Source of the DNA: Beijerinckiaceae bacterium
GTDB taxonomy: Bacteria > Pseudomonadota > Alphaproteobacteria > Rhizobiales > Beijerinckiaceae
Direction of reading: 5' to 3'
DNA length: 5,373 nt
Assembly (NCBI GenBank): GCA_947456315.1
Contig: CANGRU010000142.1
Coordinates: forward strand, 1-5,373
Shown here: positions 1-4,080 of the stretch, piece by piece
Layout: the number at the start of each line of letters is the position of its first letter
Position numbering within the stretch: the stretch's first letter is position 1
The notes under the pieces: generated by a model
Told to the model about the DNA's origin: nothing
Databases searched by the model: none
Seen by the model: the letters and a program-made list of their open reading frames with translations, nothing else
Position numbers and translations under genes: made by a program

Positions 1-953
1 ACAAGCCGCTTGATCCGCAGCGTGGGCTGACCGTTGTTGAAATCATGAAAGCCGCCATCAAAGGCGACATTCGCGGCATGTATATTGAGGGCGAAAATCC
101 GGCCATGTCGGACCCCGATCTCAATCACGCACGCGAAGCGCTGGCCTCTCTCGATCATCTTGTGGTGCAGGATTTATTCCTGACCGAGACAGCCTTTCAT
201 GCGGATGTGATTTTCCCTGCATCGGCTTTTGCTGAAAAAGACGGAACCTTCACCAATACGGATCGACGCGTGCAAATGGCGCGCGCCATCGTGCCGCCAC
301 CCGGTGAGGCCAAACAGGATTGGTGGATCATTCAGGAAATGGCGCGGCGCATGGGCCTTGATTGGTCCTATCAATCGCCTGCGGATGTGTTTTGTGAAAT
401 GGCCGCCATCATGCCCTCGCTCGCCCACATCACGTGGGAACGCCTGCAACGCGAAGGTGCGGTGACCTATCCCGCTCATGCGGATGACAAGCCGGGCGAC
501 GCTGTCATTTTCACAAATGGTTTCCCGACCCCATCTGGGCGCGCGCGGATTGTGCCGGCGCGCATCGCCCCGCCTGACGAAATACCCGATGCCGACTATC
601 CGATGATCCTCTCGACGGGGCGCGTGCTGGAACATTGGCACACAGGCTCCATGACACGGCGCACCACCGTGCTCGACCAGCTGGAACCGGAAGCCATGGC
701 ACTGGTGAACCCTCGTGAGGTCACGCGGCTGAAGCTCGTCATCGGGGACTATGCGCGGATCGAAACGCGGCGCGGGGTGGTCAGGGTCAAATTGCGCGAA
801 GATCGCAATGTGCCCGTCGGGATGATCTTCATGCCCTTCTGCTACGCAGAGGCAGCGGCCAATCTGCTGACCAATGCAGCCCTTGATCCGACAGCCAAGA
901 TACCGGAATTCAAATTCTGCGCGGCGCGGCTATCCTCTGATCTCCACCAATAA
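1..953 (+). CDS. fdhF: Formate dehydrogenase alpha (catalytic) subunit, C-terminal part, 5'-truncated
   Basis: This is the molybdopterin-binding catalytic subunit (FdhF/FdsA type) of a cytoplasmic NAD-dependent formate dehydrogenase, which oxidises formate to CO2 and passes electrons to iron-sulfur and flavin subunits. The reading frame is open from the left edge (first full codon at base 3) to TAA at 951-953, about 316 residues; the iron-sulfur N-terminus and active-site Cys/Sec region lie outside. Visible hallmarks are GMYIEGENPAMSDPDLNHA, the cofactor-contacting FPASAFAEKDGTFTNTDRR stretch, and a C-terminal molybdopterin-dinucleotide-binding domain starting near PMILSTGRVLEHWHTGSMTRR and ending around FMPFCYAEAAANLLTNAALD. 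Family recognition is by remembered motif similarity. In many fds operons fdsC/fdhD and fdsD follow this gene; here an AT-rich gap and an unrelated regulator follow, so it is the last gene of its operon unless accessory genes lie elsewhere. A related molybdopterin oxidoreductase is the only realistic alternative. Confidence 0.93.
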   Translation, partial: KPLDPQRGLTVVEIMKAAIKGDIRGMYIEGENPAMSDPDLNHAREALASLDHLVVQDLFLTETAFHADVIFPASAFAEKDGTFTNTDRRVQMARAIVPPPGEAKQDWWIIQEMARRMGLDWSYQSPADVFCEMAAIMPSLAHITWERLQREGAVTYPAHADDKPGDAVIFTNGFPTPSGRARIVPARIAPPDEIPDADYPMILSTGRVLEHWHTGSMTRRTTVLDQLEPEAMALVNPREVTRLKLVIGDYARIETRRGVVRVKLREDRNVPVGMIFMPFCYAEAAANLLTNAALDPTAKIPEFKFCAARLSSDLHQ

Positions 954-1125
954 AGCTGAAATGTTGTTCTAAAAACTCTCAAATTAGCTGTTTTTAATCA
1001 TAATTAAGTCATTAATAGGCAAGTTTTGTTGAAAATAACAAATAAACAACTCAACAACTATATTGTTTTGTTCTACCTTAAGCTCAGCTTTATTGAACAA
1101 CTCTCAGTCGGGGCAGGAGATACGG
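954..1125 (+). promoter_or_regulatory. AT-rich intergenic control region upstream of the response regulator
   Basis: This block separates the formate dehydrogenase gene from the regulator. Bases 961-1080 contain 29 G/C in 120 by my count, far below the flanking genes. It holds TTAA motifs at 994, 1004, 1012 and 1078, three AACAA motifs at 8-base intervals (1037, 1045, 1053), and TTGTT motifs at 964, 1026, 1063 and 1068. An AAAAAC (971-976) / GTTTTT (990-995) inverted repeat might act as a weak terminator for the upstream gene. TATATT at 1059-1064 resembles a -10 box, but no well-spaced -35 box accompanies it, so I do not name a promoter. An AGGAG at 1115-1119 lies 6 bases before the GTG at 1126. 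That a promoter and operators lie here is inference from position and composition. Confidence 0.6.
1037..1060 (+). repeat. Three tandem 8-bp repeats (AACAA-N3), candidate operator
   Basis: Three consecutive 8-base units begin AACAA: AACAAATA, AACAACTC and AACAACTA. The array is bracketed by the reverse complement TTGTT at 1026-1030 and at 1063-1067, with another TTGTT at 1068-1072. This creates two inverted repeats, TTTGTT-N6-AACAAA (1025-1042) and AACAA-N5-TTGTT (1053-1067). The arrangement is seen directly; an operator role is inferred. Low-complexity AT-rich sequence could produce some of it by chance. Confidence 0.45.
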
Positions 1126-1893
1126 GTGAAGGACATCGAAATCCTTCTCGTCGAGGGTGCGCGCGGCCTGCGGCATGACATCTCCGCGTCTCTGGGCCTG
1201 GCCGGCGCCCGGGTGAAGGCGTCCGGCACTATTTTCGAAGCCCGCCAGTCGTTGCTGAACCACAAACCGCGGTTTCTCATCCTTGATGTGGATGGACAAA
1301 GCGAAGATGTCTTGAGCTTCCTCAGCGAGCTCGACAGCTTGAATATTGCAACCATCGTCCTGGCCGATGATACGCAAATAGACCAACGCATCGAATATTT
1401 TGAACGACGCGTGATGGACGTGGTCCCCAAGCCGCTGCACTTGCATGAAGTAAACCTGCGACTGCGCCGCTTCCTGCGCCCCAATCCCGCAACCAAACCT
1501 GATCTGCAAATCGAGATCGCATGTGGTCGCGCCACGCTCGATATAGCAACCCGCTCCTTGCGCCAGGCACGCAAGAAAACCGTTGCTCTGACAGGAAGCG
1601 AATTCCGTTTGCTTTACCTGCTCTTGCAAAAAGATGGTGCTGTCGTTGATCGCACAATCATCATGCGTGATGTGCTGGGTCAAAGCCAGGACAGCACAAG
1701 CCGGTCCATCAATGTGATCATGAGCAAACTGCGTCGCAAGCTGGATGACATCGACTCAGGTCGCTTTATTCGCAGTGTGCGCTCTGAAGGCTACATGCTT
1801 GTCGGCGAAGATAAAGATGAGCCACGCGCAGACACTTCTTACATTTCGCCGAATATAAAAATGCGCGACAGCATCAATGGAATGAATGACTGA
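1126..1893 (+). CDS. OmpR-family response regulator with degenerate receiver domain
   Basis: A 255-residue two-domain regulator. Residues 1-118 form a receiver-like domain with phospho-acceptor candidate Asp54 (in LILDVDG) and conserved Lys102 (VVPKP). The acidic pocket, normally E/D-D-D, reads Glu10-Gly11-Ala12, and the switch Thr/Ser position is Ala80 (IVLADD). Residues about 128-228 form an OmpR/PhoB winged helix: ALTGSEFRLLYLLL, recognition helix near RSINVIMSKLRRKL, and the wing FIRSVRSEGYMLVG. A basic/polar tail follows. I chose the GTG at 1126 because AGGAG (1115-1119) lies 6 bases upstream and the receiver beta-1 strand starts just after; an in-frame TTG at 1063 would add 21 residues unlike the family and consume the control region. 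The stop overlaps the ATG of the next gene by one base (TGATG), implying translational coupling. No histidine kinase is nearby. It is probably an orphan DNA-binding regulator, possibly active without phosphorylation (inference). Confidence 0.88.
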   Translation: MKDIEILLVEGARGLRHDISASLGLAGARVKASGTIFEARQSLLNHKPRFLILDVDGQSEDVLSFLSELDSLNIATIVLADDTQIDQRIEYFERRVMDVVPKPLHLHEVNLRLRRFLRPNPATKPDLQIEIACGRATLDIATRSLRQARKKTVALTGSEFRLLYLLLQKDGAVVDRTIIMRDVLGQSQDSTSRSINVIMSKLRRKLDDIDSGRFIRSVRSEGYMLVGEDKDEPRADTSYISPNIKMRDSINGMND

Positions 1894-2231
1894 TGACAAA
1901 CAGAGAACAGGTCAATATCACGCGCGCACATTTGGCAGATGCTATTTGTCGAGCGACTGGTTTGTCCCGTACGGATGCAAGCGACTTCGTCGAAATTTTT
2001 CTTGAACTTATTAGCGAGACATTGCTGCGTGAAGAGAGCGTGATGTTTTCGGGCTTCGGCAAGTTCCAAGTCGTCAAGCGCGCGGCGCGCAAAGGCCGCA
2101 ATGTCAAACTTGGTGTCGATGTGATGATCGAGCCGCGCCTCGCCATTGTTTTCAAACCAGCACCAAACTTGGTGTCTCGCCTCAATGAGACGACCGATGA
2201 TGCCCAAAAGCACGCCACAGCTGCAGCTTAA
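1893..2231 (+). CDS. IHF/HU-family DNA-binding protein, divergent paralog
   Basis: A 112-residue nucleoid-associated protein of the HU/IHF fold, which binds and bends DNA as a dimer. The N-terminal helical part runs through ITRAHLADAICRATGLSRTDASDFVEIFLELI, followed by the hallmark SGFGKFQVVKR (residues 53-63). The DNA-binding arm then reads R-K-G-R-N-V-K-L-G-V (66-75), where canonical members have GRNPxTGE. The intercalating proline is therefore Val71, and Thr and Glu of the motif are Leu73 and Val75. The ending FKPAPNLVSRLN plus a 15-residue tail is most like IHF-alpha. The ATG overlaps the regulator's stop by one base with only a weak upstream GGA, so translation probably depends on the regulator's. 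Alphaproteobacterial ihfA is usually beside a merR-type gene, so this is likely an extra paralog rather than the housekeeping subunit (inference). Its partner cannot be told from sequence. Confidence 0.88.
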   Translation: MTNREQVNITRAHLADAICRATGLSRTDASDFVEIFLELISETLLREESVMFSGFGKFQVVKRAARKGRNVKLGVDVMIEPRLAIVFKPAPNLVSRLNETTDDAQKHATAAA

Positions 2232-2397
2232 ATCGCTTTACCAGAACCAAGCTGGCCGCGCCCGCTGCGCGCCTGATGCAAGGCAGCCATGCGCAGAACT
2301 GCTGCGGAAGCCCGTGCGCAGCGAAAAAAAGCATGACATTGTGATGGCAATCGGCAATCGGGTCAGCTAGAAGCACCCGATAATGACTGGTGAGACC

Positions 2398-2688
2398 ATG
2401 ACTGCTTCCTGGAACACAAAATTCGGCGGCCGCCGCGTGCGGCATGACCCTCCGACAATTGAGGAGGCGCTCGAGGCTGCCGAGTGCTTTGCAGAAGGTC
2501 TCGATAACCAGATTGAAGTCGCAGCCCAGCTTATGGGTGTCAGCGAAGACGAAGTCCGCGCTGTTGCCCTGCGTGCACAGCGCCGTGCGACCACCATCCA
2601 GCGTGTGGCACCAGCCACACCATCAGCCTCGGGCCGGGCCGTGATTGTCGAGCGCCGTACCACGCGCCGGCGGATCGTAGCGCCCTAA
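2398..2688 (+). CDS. Conserved-type small hypothetical protein, basic C-terminus
   Basis: A 96-residue soluble protein with no signal peptide or membrane segment. The N-terminus (TASWNTKFGGRRVRHDPPT) is followed by an acidic helical stretch (IEEALEAAECFAEGLDNQ) and a short helix pair (VAAQLMGVSEDEVRAVALRA) that could be a small helical domain. The tail is strongly basic and ends VERRTTRRRIVAP. I recall similar uncharacterised proteins in Rhizobiales with the same N-terminus and an arginine-rich end, but cannot verify this here. I prefer the ATG at 2398: GGTGAG (2389-2394) lies just upstream, and the family-like start is M-T-x-S-W-N. An in-frame ATG at 2383 would add five residues and has no ribosome site. 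The spacing from the IHF-like gene (166 bp) suggests a separate transcript. Function is unknown; nucleic-acid binding through the basic tail is only a guess. Confidence 0.75.
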   Translation: MTASWNTKFGGRRVRHDPPTIEEALEAAECFAEGLDNQIEVAAQLMGVSEDEVRAVALRAQRRATTIQRVAPATPSASGRAVIVERRTTRRRIVAP

Positions 2689-2935
2689 AAGCCGGCCTTT
2701 CTTAACCAAGTCGGTCTGTTTTTGATCAAATTGCGCTCCAGAGCGCGCCAAAAGGTCAAAAACGAATCTGTTTGCTTGCTATTTGTTGGCGAAGGCCTCA
2801 AGGTGGGCATATCGGATATCTGGCTTGCGATTTAGCCCAGCGCTCAGGCGCTCCGCTGACACCTCATCCCTTCTTCGATTCACAACAGGTCTCGCGAGAG
2901 GCCTCTCTTTACGTATGTCTATAAGGATATCACCC
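2689..2935 (+). promoter_or_regulatory. Upstream region and probable long 5' leader of the cold-shock gene
   Basis: These 247 bases hold no convincing gene; the upstream extension of the cspA frame is not protein-like. Features seen are a TTTGATCAAA palindrome (2721-2730), a GCGCTC/GAGCGC inverted repeat (2733-2746), an ATATC-G-GATAT palindrome (2809-2819), overlapping palindromes at 2890-2899 and 2896-2907, and the ribosome site AAGGA (2923-2927) 8 bases before the ATG at 2936. GATATCT at 2815-2821 is complementary (one G-U pair) to GGATATC at 2925-2931, which contains the ribosome-site GGA. Cold-shock mRNAs in other bacteria carry long structured leaders; that this one does is inference, since no transcription start is visible. 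Confidence 0.5.
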
Positions 2936-3145
2936 ATGAGCATGGGCACAGTTAAGTGGTTCAATTCTGAAAAAGGCTATGGCTTCATTCAACCGGATGA
3001 CGGCGGCGCCGACGTGTTCGTTCATATCAGCGCTGTTGAACAGGCTGGCATGCGTGGCCTGAACGAAGGCCAGAAGATCAGCTACGAAGTGCAGCCTGAT
3101 CGTCGCACTGGCAAGTCTTCAGCGACGAACCTTCAGGCAGCCTAA
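2936..3145 (+). CDS. cspA: Cold-shock protein, CspA family
   Basis: A 69-residue single cold-shock domain protein, an RNA/ssDNA-binding chaperone that melts secondary structure in mRNA. The order is complete: GTVKWFN at residues 4-10, the RNP1 motif KGYGFI at 13-18, the RNP2 motif VFVHIS at 27-32, and the closing strand KISYEV at 47-52, ending SSATNLQAA. Length matches the family. The start is fixed by AAGGA at 2923-2927 with an 8-base spacer and by the family N-terminus; the frame stays open upstream to 2783, but that extension has no domain character. The gene ends in its own hairpin terminator at 3167-3198, so it is probably mainly monocistronic. Alphaproteobacteria usually carry several csp paralogs, so the symbol marks the family, and cold induction is not shown by sequence. 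Confidence 0.96.
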   Translation: MSMGTVKWFNSEKGYGFIQPDDGGADVFVHISAVEQAGMRGLNEGQKISYEVQPDRRTGKSSATNLQAA

Positions 3146-3166
3146 GCGCCTGACGCGATACAATCC

Positions 3167-3207
3167 AGGCGTTCTGCCGCTCGCGGCAGGGCGCCTTTCA
3201 TCTTTTA
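3167..3207 (+). terminator. Rho-independent terminator after the cold-shock gene
   Basis: AGGCG (3167-3171) pairs with CGCCT (3192-3196), and inside it CTGCCG (3174-3179) pairs with CGGCAG (3184-3189) around a four-base loop. The two stems are separated by a TT/GG internal loop. The 3' side runs into TTT, then a TCTTTTA stretch. It begins 21 bases after the cspA stop and ends just before the next small gene, so some read-through or a promoter overlapping it would be needed for that gene. Confidence 0.82.
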
Positions 3208-3219
3208 TGGGCCCCGCCG

Positions 3220-3417
3220 ATGATCAAGACACATCTCTATGAAATCGACGAAGTCGTGGCTTTTCAGCCCGCTGGTCAGACCGAGCAGATGTTCAAGGTC
3301 GTTCGCCAAATGCCCGCCGAACGCGGCACTCCTCAATACCGCCTGCGCTCCTGCGCAACGGGGCAGGAACGCGTCGCGGAGGAAGCGCATCTGAAAAGCG
3401 CGCCCCCGCAACCATGA
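3220..3417 (+). CDS. Small conserved-type hypothetical protein (65 aa)
   Basis: A 65-residue soluble protein: a short N-terminal strand (KTHLYEIDEVVAFQP), then FKVVRQMPAERGTPQYRLRS and ATGQERVAEEAHL, with a proline-rich end. The pattern 'VVRQxP...QYRxxS...ERVAxEa.L' matches a group of small uncharacterised alphaproteobacterial proteins I recall; its all-beta look suggests a small barrel-like fold, but that is a guess. There is no signal peptide or membrane segment. The start has only a weak GGG (3209-3211) upstream, so expression may be low or the start imprecise. It lies 35 bp before the DUF6481-like gene, on the same strand and with no terminator between, so the two probably form a pair. 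The gap holds a minor GGCGC/GCGCC hairpin (3420-3432). Confidence 0.72.
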   Translation: MIKTHLYEIDEVVAFQPAGQTEQMFKVVRQMPAERGTPQYRLRSCATGQERVAEEAHLKSAPPQP

Positions 3418-3452
3418 CCGGCGCCCGGCGCCCATTGTCACACTGAGGACTC

Positions 3453-3842
3453 ATGAGCTTTCTGAAATCCAATGACTTCGCTGAACGGCAGCGCAACGCC
3501 AATGCGGCCCGCCTCGCCATCGCGGAAAAATTCAAAGTTGCCGCACAAAATCCTATTTCCGAGGAAAAAGTTGCCGCCCGCGCCGAGATCGTCCGGGCCC
3601 GCGAAATCCGCACTGCCGAACGCGAAGCCGCCCGCAAGGTGCAGGCCGCTGAACGTGCCGAAGCCGCCAAAAAAGCAGCAGTCCAGGCCGCTGAACAGCG
3701 CGCTGCCGATGAACTGGCCGCTTTGAACCAGAAGCGCTCCGAGGAAGAAGCCGCGGTTGCCCTGCTCGCCGAGCAGAAGGCCGTGCGCGATGCCCGTTAT
3801 GCCGCCCGCAAGGCTGCCAAAAAAGAACGCCGTAAAGGCTAA
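3453..3842 (+). CDS. DUF6481-like charged coiled-coil protein
   Basis: A 129-residue protein, extremely rich in Ala, Glu, Lys and Arg, with an N-terminal segment MSFLKSNDFAERQRNA typical of the DUF6481 family as I remember it. From about residue 36 to 125 it looks like one long helix or coiled coil. VQAAE recurs at residues 63-67 and 77-81, a 14-residue (two-heptad) step, and the underlying 13-base CAGGCCGCTGAAC is repeated exactly (3642-3654 and 3684-3696), suggesting an internal duplication. There is no signal sequence or membrane helix; the C-terminus is strongly basic (KKERRKG). The ATG at 3453 has GAGGA at 3445-3449 with a short 3-base spacer. The gene closes with a strong terminator at 3878-3907. 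Function is unknown; the basic helix could bind nucleic acid or ribosomes, but nothing in the sequence proves it. Confidence 0.85.
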   Translation: MSFLKSNDFAERQRNANAARLAIAEKFKVAAQNPISEEKVAARAEIVRAREIRTAEREAARKVQAAERAEAAKKAAVQAAEQRAADELAALNQKRSEEEAAVALLAEQKAVRDARYAARKAAKKERRKG

Positions 3843-3877
3843 GTCCTGCCCGATTGCAGGCTGTGGCCCAATCAGCT

Positions 3878-3907
3878 AAAAAAGGCGGGTCTGAACCCGC
3901 CTTTTTT
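3878..3907 (+). terminator. Strong rho-independent terminator (13-bp stem) directly before tRNA-Arg
   Basis: AAAAAAGGCGGGT (3878-3890) is a perfect inverted repeat with ACCCGCCTTTTTT (3895-3907) around the loop CTGA. The 7-bp GC-rich core followed by six Ts is textbook, and the A-run on the 5' side gives it bidirectional potential. It terminates the 3453-3842 transcript. Its last T is immediately followed by the first base of the mature tRNA-Arg. Confidence 0.95.
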
Positions 3908-3984
3908 GCACCCGTAGCTCAGCTGGATAGAGCGTTGCCCTCCGAAGGCAAAGGTCGCACGTTCGAATCGTGCCGGGTGCGCCA
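3908..3984 (+). tRNA. tRNA-Arg (anticodon CCG), CCA end encoded
   Basis: This is a complete cloverleaf read by eye. The acceptor stem is GCACCCG (3908-3914) with CGGGTGC (3974-3980), then discriminator G and encoded CCA. The D-stem is GCTC/GAGC (3917-3920 / 3930-3933). The anticodon stem is TTGCC/GGCAA (3935-3939 / 3947-3951) with loop CTCCGAA, giving anticodon CCG at 3942-3944, which reads the CGG arginine codon. There is a 5-base variable loop, and the T-stem is GCACG/CGTGC around TTCGAAT. It is a class I tRNA with no intron or mismatch. The 5' end abuts the preceding terminator, and a terminator follows at 4042-4069, so it is transcribed as a single tRNA. No duplicate of its 3' end is visible, so there is no sign of an integrated element here. 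Confidence 0.97.
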
Positions 3985-4041
3985 AACTTCTCCACCTCGC
4001 GTTGATCCAAACCTCTTCCCCTGGCTGCACCAAGCTGGGAT

Positions 4042-4069
4042 AGTGACGCTTCGTCATTTTTTATTTTTT
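4042..4069 (+). terminator. Rho-independent terminator after tRNA-Arg
   Basis: TGACG (4044-4048) pairs with CGTCA (4052-4056) around a CTT loop, extendable by G-U and A-U pairs to 4042/4058. It is followed by TTTTTTATTTTTT (4057-4069). The short stem is offset by a very long U-tract. It lies about 57 bases after the tRNA and only 11 bases before the lipoprotein ATG, so it may also sit inside that gene's leader. Confidence 0.78.
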
Positions 4070-4080
4070 GGTTTTTTCAA

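Noticed and set aside
1063..1125. TTG-initiated 21-residue N-terminal extension of the response regulator
   Set aside because: The GTG at 1126 has a good AGGAG at proper spacing and fits the receiver fold start; the extension lies in AT-rich repeat-bearing DNA.
2301..2329. GCTGCG/CGCAGC hairpin (2301-2306 / 2317-2322) as a terminator after the IHF-like gene
   Set aside because: On the plus strand it is followed by an A-run, not a T-run, and on the minus strand the T-run would precede the stem, so it does not terminate either way.
2182..2445. Minus-strand 87-codon frame between the IHF-like and the hypothetical gene
   Set aside because: It overlaps two plus-strand genes and has no recognisable motif or ribosome site; likely chance in GC-rich sequence.
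2783..2935. 51-residue N-terminal extension of the cold-shock protein
   Set aside because: The family begins at the MSMGTVKWF segment and the ribosome site AAGGA immediately precedes 2936; the extension is not protein-like.
3908..3984. tRNA-Arg as an integration site for a mobile element
   Set aside because: No repeat of the tRNA 3' end, integrase or phage-like gene appears in the window; both sides carry ordinary chromosomal genes.
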